Positions 10,960 through 22,180 of a stretch of 64,000 nt of DNA are shown here, piece after piece. Origin of the DNA: Sorex araneus (taxonomy: Eukaryota; Chordata; Mammalia; Eulipotyphla; Soricidae); the NCBI RefSeq assembly GCF_027595985.1, contig NC_073306.1, forward strand, positions 99,793,426 to 99,857,425, read 5' to 3'. Under the pieces are notes generated by a model. It was not told where the DNA came from. It was given only the letters and a program-made list of their open reading frames with translations, and did no database searches. The translations under genes were made by a program, and so were the position numbers. Within the stretch, counting starts at the first letter, position 1; every line of letters starts with the position of its first letter.

Positions 10960-11925
10960 GAGTGGATAAAGAAGAGAGCCCTGAAGTCTTAACAGGGAAT
11001 AGCCACATACACAATCTCTCTGATAAAGAATTCAGAAATGACATGATGAGGATGGTTCAATGAGCTCAAAGAAACAGTGGAACAGACATTCAATAAAATA
11101 CAGGAGGATATGAAAGAAACAGTGGAACAGACAGCAGACAACCAATACAATACATGAAGGAATGAGAGCAGAAATAAAAAAAAAAGCTATAAACAGAAGT
11201 GTCACTAATAAAAAATTTGGTAGATGAAATTAAAAGCTCAGTGGGTGCCCTCAGCTGTAGTATAACAACAGCCAAAGACAGTAAGTAAGCTTGAAGATGA
11301 GCTGCAGAAAGCATACAGGCTACAACAGAGATGGAAAAAGATGTCAAAATAGCTCAAGGGCAAGTAAGAGACATATGTTATGGGATGAATTCAAGAAGAA
11401 CAACATAAGATATTGGAATACCAGAAGGACAGGGAGGCAATCCCAATGAGGCAATAACAGTTAAAGATATCATTGCTGAGAATTTCCTAGAGCTGGAGAA
11501 TGCAGGCATCCAGATCCAAGGAGCCTGAAGGGTAACAGCTAAAATATATCCCAATAAAGACTCCAAGACATATCATAATCAAAACAATGAATACCACAGA
11601 TAGAGACACAATACTTCAAACAGCAAGGTTAAAAAAGTAAATCACATACAAAGGAGCATTTCTTAGATTTACAGCAGATTTATCAGAAAAAAGTATCTGA
11701 GACCAATAATACTTGTGAGATAATGAAAAAAACTCAATGAAATGAACATCTCACCAAGAATATTTTATCCGGCTAGACTCTCGTTTAGACTTGAAGGAAT
11801 GGTACACTACTTTGTGGATAAAGAACAGATCAGGAACTTCTTAGACTCAAAACAAACATTAAAAGAAAGACTAAAGGGGCTACTGTTAGACAAGACAAAC
11901 CTCACAAGAATGACAACCTTCTAAA
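10960..11925 (+). pseudogene. L1 ORF1 relic (RNA-binding chaperone of the L1 particle)
   Basis: ORF1 protein of L1 forms a trimer that coats L1 RNA. The reading frame here is broken by many stops. Readable pieces in order are a coiled-coil-like Glu/Lys-rich part (10990-11350), a block with GIPEGQGGNPNEAITVKDII and AENFLELENAGIQIQG that corresponds to the RRM-like part (11400-11530), and a C-terminal block with SPRIFYPARLSF and LKERLKGLLLDK (11742-11924). Similarity to L1 ORF1 is my recognition of the family pattern. There is no intact frame, so no product is expected. Confidence 0.75.
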
Positions 11926-12779
11926 GAAAAATGGCATAAAACCCCATGACAGTAATCTCTCTCCATGTCAATGGTATAAATGCACTAATTAAGAGACAGA
12001 GAGTTGCAAAATAGATTTTTAAAAAACTGAATCCAACGTTCTTCTGCCTATAAGAAACACATTTGAACACTCAGAGCAAATATAGATTCAAAGTCAAAGG
12101 ATTGAAAACAATCCTTCAAGCAAACAACTTCCTCAAAAACTCCAGGGTGGCCATGCCAATATCCAACAACATGGATTTCAGGCTGAAGAAGATCAGAAGG
12201 GACAATGAACTCTCTTTTTTAATAATCAATGGATATGTATTTTAGGAAAAAATTAAAACTCCTAAGCATATATGCACCTGATGAGGGACCAGAAAAATAC
12301 TTAAAACAACTGCTAATAGACTTCATGGAGGACATTGGTAGCAACACAATAGTAGTTGAAGACTTCAACACTTCCTTGACAGATCAATGAGACTAAAACT
12401 CAGCAAGGATGTGCTGGCTCTGAAGGAAGAAATGGAAGAGAGAGGGCTAATAGATGTATACAGGGCTTTTCATTCCCCAAAATCTGAATACACATTCTTC
12501 TCCAGTGCACATGGAACATTTTCTAAGGTAGACTACAAAACACACATCAATAGAATAAAAAAAGATAGAAACTATATCAACTATCTTTTCAGACCATGAT
12601 GTACTGAAGATAGAAGTTAATCACAAACAGAAATGGAAAATTAAATCAAACACCTGGAGAATTAAACAGTTTAATGCTGAACAAACAGTGGGTTAGAAAG
12701 AAAACCAAGAAAGAAATAAAAAGATTCCTGGAAATAAATGAGAATAAGGACACAAGCTACTAGAACTTGTGGGACACAG

Positions 12780-12966
12780 GTTTTTTTTTTTTTTTTTTTT
12801 TGCTTTTTGGGTCACACCCGGCGATGCACAGGGGTTACTCCTGGCTCTGCACTCAGGAATTACTCCTGGCGGTGCTCAGGGGACCATATGGGATGCTGGG
12901 AATCGAACCCAGGTCAGCCACATGCAAGGCAAACGCCCTACCTGCTGTGCTATTGCTCCAGCCCCC
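12780..12966 (-). mobile_element. SINE type A in L1 ORF2
   Basis: A complete copy with a T22 tail on the plus strand and a well-preserved body. The 11-bp target duplication GTGGGACACAG at 12769-12779 and 12967-12977 is perfect. Confidence 0.95.
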
Positions 12967-13216
12967 GTGGGACACAGTTAAAGCGGTGTTATGGGGAAAT
13001 TTTATAGCTCTGCAAGCATTTATCAGGAAGGAAGGGTCCACATATACAACTTGACTTCACAGCTTAAGATCTTAGAAAAATGACCAAAAAAAGGTGCCCA
13101 AACCAAGCAGGAGGAAGGAAATAATAAAACTTAGAGCAGAGATCAATGAGCTGGATTCCCCAAAAACAATCCAAAAGATCAATACAACCAAAAGCTGGTT
13201 CTTTGAAAAAATAAAC

Positions 13217-13637
13217 TGTATCACTGTCTTCCTGTTGCTCAATGATTTGCTCAATCAGGTGCCAGTAATGTCTTCGATCATCTCTATTGCATTCAGGGTC
13301 AGGGGAATGAGGCCCATTATTGTTACTGTTTTTGACATATCAAATACACCACAGGTAGCTTGCCAGGCTCAGCCATGTGAGATTCTGCATCACTCTCTTC
13401 TGGGAGCTTTGTTTTATATAGTCTCTGAATCTTGGCTGTTGATGAGATTACATGGTGCTGGGGGCAGTTTGTGGATATGACTGTCAAGCTACTGGAAAAC
13501 GGGATCTGGGTGGAGGAGGCCCAGTCCCGATCTGAGCAGGCTTGGAGATCTCAGCCACGGGTGCCACATACCTGGGTTCTTCTGCTGGTTCCTTCATGCA
13601 TGAGGCTCATCTAAGTGTGTGGAGAGTAGCCTTGAGT
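13217..13637 (-). mobile_element. RTE-tailed SINE type C, long copy, in L1 ORF2
   Basis: Read on the minus strand it runs from CTCAAGGCTACTCTCC through CATGCATGAAGGAACC, CAGAGACTATATAAAAC, CAAGCTACC and the CAGTAACAAT block to the RTE-like tail. The perfect 11-bp target duplication AAAAAATAAAC lies at 13206-13216 and 13638-13648 and splits the L1 sequence exactly. The length, 421 bp, is well beyond a usual tRNA SINE. Confidence 0.9.
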
Positions 13638-13911
13638 AAAAAATAAACAAGATTGATAAACAACTAGCAAAACTCACAGAGAAAGAGAGAGAGAGAACCC
13701 TAATAAATCAAATCAGAAATTAAAAGGGGGCATCACAACAGAAATCACAGAAATTCATAAGGTCATCAGAGATTACTTTGAGAGTCTATATGCCACAAAA
13801 CAAGAAAACCTAGAAGAAATGGCTAAATACCTGGATTCCTATAACCTACCCAGGCTGAACCAAGAAAATTTAGAATACCTGAATACCTATAACTATCAAG
13901 AAAATTTAAAG

Positions 13912-14686
13912 AGGTGAAATAAGTCATAGTCCCACACCGGCCAAGGAGGGGAAAGATCCTTCTTTTATTTTTTTTTTCCCCATTTTGGGGAAAAGCGGTG
14001 TGGCGTCCGCCATATTATGAGGACTATTAAGCAGGTATGAACTTGGTGGTGCGGGAAGGAGAAAAAAAAGAGTTATGAACTTGAAACAGCGGGACACGTG
14101 GGCAGTCTCGGGCCGGGGGCAATACCAGCTCGCGCTCAAGCCGAGATTAGACCCGGGTGACCACACGTTTGTGTGGCCACTCTGCTGCTGATCAGCCATG
14201 ATCCGAAGGCCAGCAGCTAGACTACTTTTGGTCACAGCAACTGCTTGCAGCCATGTCTCTAGACTGTGAACTAAGCCATAGCCCCATGCTGTCCCAGGAA
14301 GGGAAATGATGCAATTTCTAACATTAATCTCCCTGGACTTAATTGCTAAAATACTAAAATACAGAAATCCTAAACTGCGCGGCCATGGAAAACTAATTAT
14401 CAAATACTTCCTTGTCAGCAGGGCTGTTTTTTGTGGGGGAAACTCCAACAACAATAGTGAGTTTTGTGTTGAAATATGGAATGTAATTAAGGTAAAGAGA
14501 AAATGAAGTGAAATTTTTCAGCTATGCAGGCAGGGGTAGGGGATGGGAGGTATACTGGGGTTTTTGGTGGTTAAATATGGGCACTGGTGAAGAGATGGGT
14601 GTTCGAGCATTGTATAACTGAGACATAAGCCTGAGAACTTTGTAACTTTCCACATGGTGATTCAAGAAAATAAATAAATTTAAAAA
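13912..14686 (+). mobile_element. L1-tailed composite retroposon, copy 3 (variant 5' region)
   Basis: The 14-bp target duplication AAGAAAATTTAAAG is at 13898-13911 and 14687-14700. The last 300 bp is the common module (from AAAACTAATTATC, with GAGTTTTGTGTTGAAAT and GGTATACTGGGG). The upstream part differs from copies 1 and 2 but matches the minus-strand copy at 49588-50358, including ATGAACTTGGTGG, GGGCAGTCTCGG and TACCAGCTCGCGCTC. It therefore belongs to a second subfamily. A YY1 consensus, CCGCCATATT, lies near 14008. Confidence 0.85.
14008..14017 (+). promoter_or_regulatory. YY1 consensus motif in retroposon copy 3
   Basis: CCGCCATATT matches the YY1 consensus CCGCCATNTT in all positions. 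In the related copy at 49588-50358 the same motif forms the very 5' end of the element. Confidence 0.5.
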
Positions 14687-16299
14687 AAGAAAATTTAAAG
14701 TGTAACCAAAAGTCTTCCCCAAAACAAAAGCCCAGGTCCAATGGATTCACTAGTGAATTCTTCCAAATCTTTAAAGAAGACCTAATGTCAGTCCTTTTCA
14801 AGCTTTTCTAGGAAATTAAAGAAACAGAAACACTCTTAAACAGTTTCTACAAAGCACATATCACCCTGATACCAAAAGAAGACTGGGATACTACACAAAA
14901 AAGAAAATTACCAGTCGATATCTCTAATGAACACATATGAAAAGATCCTCAACAAAATATTAGCAACTAGAATCCAATGACTCATCAAAAATATCATACA
15001 CCATGACCAAGTGGGATTCATCCCAGGTATGCAAGGATGATTTAATGTTAACAAGTCAATAATTTTAATTTATCATTTTAATAAACAAAAAGACAAAAAC
15101 CATATGATCATATCAATAGATGCAGATAAAGCATCTGAAAAGATCCAGCACCTGTTTAAGATGAAATCTCTCACAAAATGGGAATTGATGGAACTTTTCT
15201 CAATATAGTCAAAGTCACCTACCATGAGCTTATGGCAAGCATTATTTTCAATGGGGAAAAACTAAAAGCCTTCCCTCTAAGATCAGGGACAAGACAAGGA
15301 TGCCCACTCTCACCACTTTTATTCAATATTGAACTGGAATTACTTACTATAGTAGTTAGGGATGGAAAGTGTATTAAGGAAAGGAAGAATTAAAGCTCTC
15401 ACTCTTTGCAGATGAACCCAAAAATCTCTACCAAGAAGCTCCTGGAAATAATATATTTGTATAGTAAAGTGACGGGCTACAAAATCAGTACTCAAAAGTC
15501 AATTTTGGATATTGCATTTCCTATATGCAAATAATGACAGAATAAAGTGATATGAAAAAACAATACTGTTCACAATTATTCCTCAGAAAATCAAATACCT
15601 TGGAATCAGCTTAACTAAGGAGGGAAGGGACCACAAAAGAAAACTACAAAACGCTATGTAAAGAAATAAAAGAAGACATAAGGATGGAGACACACACTCC
15701 CTGCTCATGGATTGTGAAAATTAACATTATCAAAATGGCAATATTTCCCAAAGCATTATACAGATTCAATGTGGTCCCTATAATCATATCCATGACATTT
15801 TTCAAAGAAATTGATCAAACACTCTTGAAATTAATATGGAACAACCCCCCCCCCCCCATGAATAACCAAAACAATTCTTGGAAAAAAAGAAGATGGGAGA
15901 CATTACCTTACCCAACTTCAAACTGTACTGCAAAGTAGTAATGATTAAAACATCATGGTTTTGGAATTAAGACAGACCCAAAGACCAGTGGGATAGGGTT
16001 GTATATCTTGACACACATACCCTCAAATATATGATCATTTAATCTTCAAAAAGGGAGAAAGAAATATGAAGTAGAGCAAGGAAAGCCTCTTTAACAAGTG
16101 GTGCTGGCAAAACTGGATGGACAGCTACAAAAAAAAAGGCTCAGACTTCTGTCTAACACCATGCACAAAAGTCAGATAAAAATGGATTAAAGACTTCAAT
16201 ATCAGAACATAATCCATAAGGTGCATGGAAGAAAAGGTAAGCAAAACCCTCCACTATATTGAAACTAAAGTTATCTTCAAAGATGATACGCCACTGACA

Positions 16300-16460
16300 C
16301 TGAAGCGATAGCACAGTGGGTAGGGTGTTTGCCTTGCAAGCAGCCTACCTGGGTTCCCCAGCATCCCATATGGTCCTCCAAGAACTGCCAGGACTAATTC
16401 CTGAGTGCAGAGCCAGGAGTAACCTCTGAACCTTGCTGGGTGTGACCCCCCCAAAAAAAA
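16300..16460 (+). mobile_element. SINE type A in L1 ORF2
   Basis: A and B boxes are recognisable (TAGCACAGTGGGT; the B box is damaged). The CATCCCATATGGTCC block and a short poly-A follow. An imperfect 17-bp duplication (AGATGATACGCCACTGA / AGATGAAACACCAATGA) flanks it at 16281-16297 and 16461-16477. Confidence 0.88.
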
Positions 16461-17570
16461 AGATGAAACACCAATGACCAAGCAAATGGAAGCAGAGATA
16501 AACAATACCCTTCTGCTACAACAACAACAAAAAAATCCAACTCCATCAGAAAATGGGGCAATGAAATGTAACTTCTTCATAGAAAAAATTCAAATGGCCG
16601 AAAGGCACATGAAAAAGATGTTCCTCATCACTAATCAGAGAGATGCATATAAAAAAAATGAGTATCATCCTACACTATGAAGACTGGCACATATTCAAAA
16701 GAACAAGAGCAACCTGTGTTGGTATGGATGTGAGGATAAAGGGACTCTCCCTCATTGTTGGTGGGAATGATGACTGGTTCAGCCTTTGTGGAAAACAATA
16801 TGGACACTTCTCAAAAACCTAGAAATTGAGCTCCCATTTGACTCAGCAATACCACTTCTGGGATTATGCCCTAGGTGTATAATTACAGAGCGGAAACACC
16901 ATTTGTATTCCTATATTCATTGCAGCACTATTCACAATAGCCGAAGCTGGAAACAACCTGAGTGCCTGAGAATAGACAAATTGATGAAGAATCTATGGCA
17001 AATCTACATACATCTACAGAATCAAATACTATGCAGTTGTTAGGAAAAATGAGTTCATAAATCTGCTTATAAATGGATGGACATGGAGAGTATCAGGTTG
17101 AGTGAAATGAGTCAGGAGTGGGATATATATAGAGTGACTTCATTCATTTATGGTACATTAAAATGTATATAAATATATAGTAGAAAATTAATATCCATGG
17201 CCAGGGAAAACAGGGGCTAGGAGGACTGGTCCATGGTTGGAATCAACCACAAATGTGTGCGGGGTAGAGGGTAGGAAATATAGAGAAGAGATGAGTATGA
17301 CCGTAATAGCTGGGAATTATTATGCTGGACAAGAACTGAGTGTTAAAAGTAGGTAAATAGATATTCTTGATAACATTTCAGTATCAATATTACAAACCAA
17401 AATGCCCAAGACTGGGGGGTGAGGGGTAGAGATGATGGGAGGGAACCTGGGGACACTGGTGCTGGGAAATGTACACTACTAGCGGTATGGGTTGGAATAC
17501 TGTATGGCTGAAACCAAATAATGAACAGCTTTGTAAGGGTCTTGTAGTGATTCTATTAAAAAAATAAAAA

Positions 17571-17681
17571 TAAATACATAAATAATTAGGACTTGAGGGG
17601 CCAAGAACCCTGAGAAAAACTATATTAGAGACAGTCCACAACTATTTCCACGTCTTCCATGGGATCATTTGCCAATTAACA
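17571..17681. other. short intergenic segment
   Basis: Nothing recognised between the end of the L1 and the next SINE. Confidence 0.4.
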
Positions 17682-17958
17682 GATATCACTGTATCACTGT
17701 CACACCATTGATCATAGATTTTCTCTAGTGGGCACCAGTAACATCTCCATTCGCCCTAGCCCTGAGATTTTAGCAGCCTCTCTTTACTCATTCTTCCCAG
17801 TGGTGCCACATTGGAGGCTCTTTCAGGGTAAGGGGAATGAGACCCATCATTATTACTGTATTTGGCATTACGAATATACCTCGGAGAGCTTGCCAGGCTC
17901 TGCCGTGTGGGCAGAATGCTCTTGGTACCTTGCCAGGTTCTCTGAGAGGGAGAACTAG
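17682..17958 (-). mobile_element. RTE-tailed SINE type C
   Basis: On the plus strand it starts with the tail (TATCACTGTATCACTGTCAC), then AGTAACATCTCCATTCGCCC, GGAGGCTCTTTCAGGGTAAGG and CTTGCCAGGCTCTGCC. This is the complement of the type C body. Its tail repeats CACTGTAT. Confidence 0.88.
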
Positions 17959-18397
17959 GCTAAGATGAGGGAATAGATGAGGGAATATATAAGGGAATAG
18001 AGAACTAGCAGGTAGAGGTAGACTGGGGTTCTGGCATTCCCACTAGGCTTGGTAACATCTTGAGGTTACCAAGATGGCAAGGAATTGACTCAAAGTTCTG
18101 GAAATGAGGGAATCTTGACATAATGACCCTGAAATTTGGTGTGATATTTCTTCTTGAGACATTCATTATTCCTAGCTCTGTTTACATGTGGTAATATAAA
18201 TCTCTTGGTAAATAGCAGAGAGCAGCAACTGGGAAGCTAAGTATCTGAGCAGGTATTTCGGCCGTGGTCTAACATTAAGTAGAGAGAAGTTGGTTTCTGG
18301 CCTCTGTAAGGTAGAAAACAATCTGTGAACTCTTCTAATGCTTTTGAGACTCTAGAAAGTGAATGTACTAAGAATTAGGGCTAAGGCATAGCATTAA
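17959..18397. other. intergenic
   Basis: A GAGGGAATA(G/T)A short tandem repeat lies at about 17967-18003, and a small inverted repeat (TTGGTAACAT / GGTTACCAA) at about 18049-18074. No gene seen. Confidence 0.5.
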
Positions 18398-19134
18398 AGA
18401 CATTTGTGCACGGTGTGAGACAGGAGTCCGAGTTCGTAATTTTACATATGACTCACCAGTTTTCCAGCACAATTTGTTATAGAGGCTTTCCTTGCTCCAC
18501 TCTTTTTGCTGAAGAATAGCTAATCATATACTCAAGAATCTGACTCTAGGCTTTGACTTCTATTCCACTGTTTTGAGAGTCTGTCCTTACAACACTGTCT
18601 TGATTATTATATTTTTTAAATATGTAATTTAAAATTGTTACAAATACCGTAACAATGATGAGTCTCATTCCCCTTACCCTGAAAGAGCCTCCAATGCGGC
18701 ACTGCTGGGAAGAACGAGTAGAAAGAGGCTGCTAAAATCTCAGGGCTAGGGATAATAGAGACATTATTGGCACCCGCTCGAGCAAATCGAGGATCAACAG
18801 GGTGACAGTGACAATGATAGTGAATTTAAAATTAAAGAAGGAAAAAATCCCATTTTCTTTCTGGGTTGACTTTGGCTATCTGGGATGTTATATTAATATA
18901 AATTTCAGCAGCATTTGGTCTATGTCTTTAAAAATGTCATGGATTTTTATAGAAATTATATTGAATCTGCATAGTGCTTTTGGTGGGATTGTTATTTTAA
19001 AAATATTAATCCTTTCAATTGATAAACAAGGGGTGTGTTTCCCTGTTTATATTTTAATAGTGAAATGTGCTAAAACATTTTCATCAGTTATATTTGGAGA
19101 TTTTGGATTTAACTCACTGATGTGAAAATATATA
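18398..19134 (-). mobile_element. L1 ORF2 fragment, interrupted
   Basis: The minus strand gives the L1 block equivalent to 7300-7480 (near 18400-18600) and an earlier block equivalent to the [13 protein letters not shown] region (near 18840-19020). A type C SINE is inserted at 18637-18822. The copy is diverged and has several stops. Confidence 0.75.
18637..18822 (+). mobile_element. RTE-tailed SINE type C, 5' truncated
   Basis: It starts inside the CAGTAACAAT block, retains CCCTGAAAGAGCCTCCAATG and the RTE-like tail (GCACCCGCTCGAGCAAATCG) and ends in GACAATGATAGTG. An 11-bp duplication, AATTTAAAATT, lies at 18626-18636 and 18823-18833. Confidence 0.9.
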
Positions 19135-19136
19135 TC

Positions 19137-19685
19137 AGATATGCAGAGTCTCTTGCCCCTGTGCCTGGCTGTCTTTACCAGGGCCCCTCAGGGGGGTGTG
19201 GGTTGAGTTTCCCTCCCCACCCCGAGCAGAGCCCCTGTGGCTGAGGACCTCCGAAACCTAGCCACAGCCATGCTCAAGGCCCCTCTCCACACATTCAGAT
19301 GAGCATCATGCATGAAGGAACTGGCAGAGGAACCCAGGTGTCTGGGACCCGGGGTTGAGATCTCCAGCCTGCTTGGATTGGGAACTATAGCCTAGTTCTC
19401 CCTCTCAGAGAACCTGGCAAGCTACCAAGAGTTTCCTGCCCGCATGGGAGAGCCTGGCAAATTCCCCATGGAGTATTCATATGCCCAAACCAGTAACAAT
19501 GATGGGTCTCAGTCCCCTGACCCTGAAAGAGACTCCAATGTGACATCCTTGGGAAGCACGAGTAAAGAGAGGCTTCTAAAATCTCAGGGCTAGAACGAAT
19601 GGAGATGTTACTGAGACCGCTCAAGAAATTTGATGATCCATGGGATGATGATGATGTTGATGATGATGATGATGCTATTCTTTAT
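19137..19685 (+). mobile_element. RTE-tailed SINE type C, longest copy
   Basis: About 550 bp. The new 5' part (CTTGCCCCTGTGCCTGGCTG, CCTCAGGGGGGTGTGGG, CATGCATGAAGGAACTGG) extends the family beyond the tRNA-type SINE. The 3' part is the usual body and RTE-like tail with GAT repeats. A non-autonomous derivative of the RTE element is a plausible alternative to a SINE. Confidence 0.8.
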
Positions 19686-20095
19686 GGATGATGATGATGC
19701 TATTCTTTTTGTGGTGTCTTTTTTTCAAATCAAATATGAAGACTTTTGGTAAAATGACTCTGGTTAAATGAATTTCCAACATAAACTTGACATATTGAAT
19801 CATACTGCATAATGTAATGTCAGATAAGTCTTTCAGAACATAAAATTTATTTAAAATTGTCTTTCCTTAACCTACATATAAAAGTATTTCTACGCCCACC
19901 TCAACAGCCACCGCCATGTTGACTCACACTTTGTTTTCCTCCTTTACTCATTCTAGACTAAGCTAAAATTCACAGAAACACCAATTCCGGCTGCTTAAAA
20001 CTCTGGGCGCCCTTGGGAGTTAGGTGAATCAAATACTCACTCTGTCAAAGCCCTGGCAGCTCCACCAACACCCCACAATTCTAGCCTTATGAAGA

Positions 20096-20342
20096 TTCTA
20101 TCACCTAGCACAGCGGGTAGGGTGTTTGCCTTGAGCAGCCGACCCGGGTTTGATTCCTCCATCCCTCTCGGAGAGCCTGAAAAGCTACCAAGAGTATCCC
20201 ACCCTCACGGCAGAGCCTGGCAAGCCACCCATGGCATATTCAATATGCCCCAAACAGTAAAAACAAATCTCACAATGAAGACGTTACTGATGCCTGCTCG
20301 AGAAAATTGATGAACAATAGGACAACAGTGTTACAGTTACTA
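20096..20342 (+). mobile_element. RTE-tailed SINE type B
   Basis: Head with A box TAGCACAGCGGGT and B box GGGTTTGATTCC, body with CTCTCGGAGAGCCTG and GCCTGGCAAGCCACC, tail CTCACAATGAAGACGTTACT and GCTCGAGAAAATTGATGA, ending in CAGTGTTACAG. Confidence 0.9.
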
Positions 20343-20357
20343 TCATTTTACTAATAT

Positions 20358-20536
20358 AATTTATTTTTTGGCTCTTTTAGTCACACTCAGTGATTCTCAG
20401 GTTTACTCCTGGCTCTACACTCAGGAACTACTCCTGGCAGTGCTGGGGGAACCATATGGTATACTGGGGATTGAACCAGAGTCATCAGCATGCAAGGCAA
20501 ATGCTCTAACTGCTGTACTATCACTGTAGCCCATTC
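20358..20536 (-). mobile_element. SINE type A
   Basis: The complement of the SINE A body (GTCACACTCAGTG, CATATGGTATACTGG, CAAGGCAAATGC). The short flanking match ACTAATAT at 20350-20357 and 20537-20544 fits a target duplication. Confidence 0.85.
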
Positions 20537-21180
20537 ACTAATATTTTTCCTAAAATGCCAAACTGCAAATAATTTCAGATAGCCTGATGCCCACGATGAA
20601 AGCTCTGGTGTCTTCTCTGGGTTGGGGTGGGAAGCCCTCCACCCCTATACATCTGAACCCTAGGCAGCCATATCTACCTCCTGTAGGTGCCACCATGTCG
20701 ACTCACTCACTGGCCCTGCTATACCAACTCTTGACTAAATTTCTGAGGAGATACAAACTAAACAGCTAATATTCACGAAAACTATGGTCCACACAGCTAA
20801 AAAATTTTGAGTACCCTTGTGAGGTAGGAGGACTGAATGCCCAACAAGCAGAACTGCTACAGCTACACTCACACTCCACTGCTCCACACTCCACAGACTC
20901 ATCAAGGGCTCAACTTCATCACTTCACTAATATTTTTTGAAGAGACACTGACAAACTGCAAAGGTACCTCGGTGCCTGGACTGAGAAGTCTGGTTTCTTC
21001 TACCATTCAGGTTGGACAGCTTCACTCCATACCCCTCCCCTGTACTTATGGGTACCCCAGCAGCCACACCCACCACCTAAGGCTGCCGCCATGTTGACTT
21101 AGAATTTCAGGTACACCTATCCTCAGAATTTCTCCACAGACATCTCAAGATCTCTTCCTTCCCTCCACTCCATTTTTTTT

Positions 21181-21599
21181 TTGGCAGCTTCTATTCTGCA
21201 GTGCAATTCTTGGAGGTGGTTATCAAAAGCAATGTAGTATCTCTGTGACTTTGCTTTTGCTAAACATCTTTCTCTGACCAGAGTTGGGAAAAATTCCCAC
21301 TTTTGATGATTTATGTGATTAGGATGAGTCTTGCCTACAGGGACACTACAGGATAATCTCTGTATTCCAACATCTGAAAGATTTCTTTTGCCATAAAAGG
21401 CAATAAACTCTGGAAATTAGTATGTGAACATCTTTATGTGGATCTGCCTGCCATAGACAAGTATAACTCTGACAAGGCAGGCAAAGATCACACCATGGAG
21501 GGAAGGTTCTGTGTGTCTGTCATGCAGTAGAACTAAGTTCTAATTGATCTCTTTTCAATTTTGAATTCCTATGTCCTCATTTATGGGTCTGGTATAGCT
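21181..21599. other. intergenic
   Basis: No gene or clear repeat. It may be part of the same old L1 insertion region, but nothing diagnostic is visible. Confidence 0.4.
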
Positions 21600-22180
21600 G
21601 ACATACCTTTACTATGCTTCTTTATATTCTACACATAAAGAGAGGTTATTTATACTCCACATATGAGAGACATCTTTCTCTTCATATACCCACCAGCAAA
21701 GTCTGTTTTCCCTTGTTTTAATGTATGTATTCCATGGTGTGAGGTGATATCTTTTTGTTGTTTTGATTTGAATTTCCCTGGTGATAAGTGATAAGTACTT
21801 TCTCATGTACCCATTGGCCATCTGCAAATCTTCTTTGAAGAAAGGTCTGTTCAGCTCTCTGTCCCATCTCGTATTTTGATATAGTGGTTTGTTTTTTGAT
21901 GTTCTTAAATTTGGGAAGTGCTTTATATATCCTGAAAATTAGGCCTTTGTGAGATATGTATTGAGGGAATATTTTTACACAGCATCATTTTGTTCTAATC
22001 ATCATTTCTTAGTCCCATTTGTTTATTTTTGCTTCTGTTTGCTTGGTCAATAGCAATCATTAGAAATGCCTCAAGAATCAATATCCTTTAGGGCTCTACC
22101 TATATTTTTCTCCATGTAAGTTATGGATTCAGGTCTAATATCAAGGTCTTTAATCCAGTTTGAATTGACTTTTTTTGGAA
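21600..22180 (-). mobile_element. old L1 ORF2 C-terminal fragment
   Basis: The minus strand reads MANGYMRKYLSLITREIQIK and TTKRYHLTPWNTYIK (21612-21827), then the region matching DIRPESITYMEKNIG (22071-22160). It is more diverged from the other L1 copies than they are from each other, so it is an older subfamily. No intact frame. Confidence 0.75.

Larger units (their letters stand above)
11945..17175 (+). pseudogene. L1 ORF2 relic (endonuclease and reverse transcriptase)
   Basis: The order of an L1 ORF2 is kept. An endonuclease N-terminus follows the pattern LHVNGINALIKRQRVA and continues to SEYTFFSSAHGTFSKVDY near 12490. The reverse transcriptase block carries the [20 protein letters not shown] motif (about 15290-15350). 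A C-terminal region holds KHHLYSYIHCSTIHNSRSWK (about 16890). The catalytic FADD site at about 15400-15415 reads LFAD then EPKNLY: some 24 bases corresponding to the second Asp and the following [12 protein letters not shown] stretch are lost. With four insertions and many stops, the element cannot be active. A run of 13 C at 15845-15857 adds another frame break. Confidence 0.85.
9130..17570 (+). mobile_element. near full-length L1, dead, with nested insertions
   Basis: A 5'-UTR-like part (about 9130-10950), an ORF1 relic, an ORF2 relic and a 3'-UTR ending in TTCTATTAAAAAAAT near 17570 follow in the normal L1 order. It is interrupted by an L1-tailed retroposon (9173-10266), SINE A (12780-12966), SINE C (13217-13637), another L1-tailed retroposon (13912-14686) and SINE A (16300-16460). 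Without these, about 5.7 kb of L1 remains, close to the usual 6 kb. The 5' boundary near 9130 is estimated because the sequence left of 9160 is not diagnostic. Confidence 0.85.
19880..21180 (-). repeat. degenerate tandem monomers, L1-promoter-like
   Basis: After removing two SINEs (20096-20342, 20358-20536), about 2.5 diverged copies of a unit near 390 bp remain. Shared marks are CACTAATATTTTT..AAACTGCAAA (20535, 20935) and CCGCCATGTTGACT / CCACCATGTCGACT (19911, 20693, 21087). Neighbouring L1 pieces are on the minus strand. Tandem monomers with YY1-like sites are known from rodent L1 5'-UTRs, so I infer an L1 promoter array. It could also be another unrecognised tandem repeat. Confidence 0.45.

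Noticed and set aside
13924..14454. 176-codon minus-strand frame
   Set aside because: Antisense within retroposon copy 3; no similarity to a known protein.
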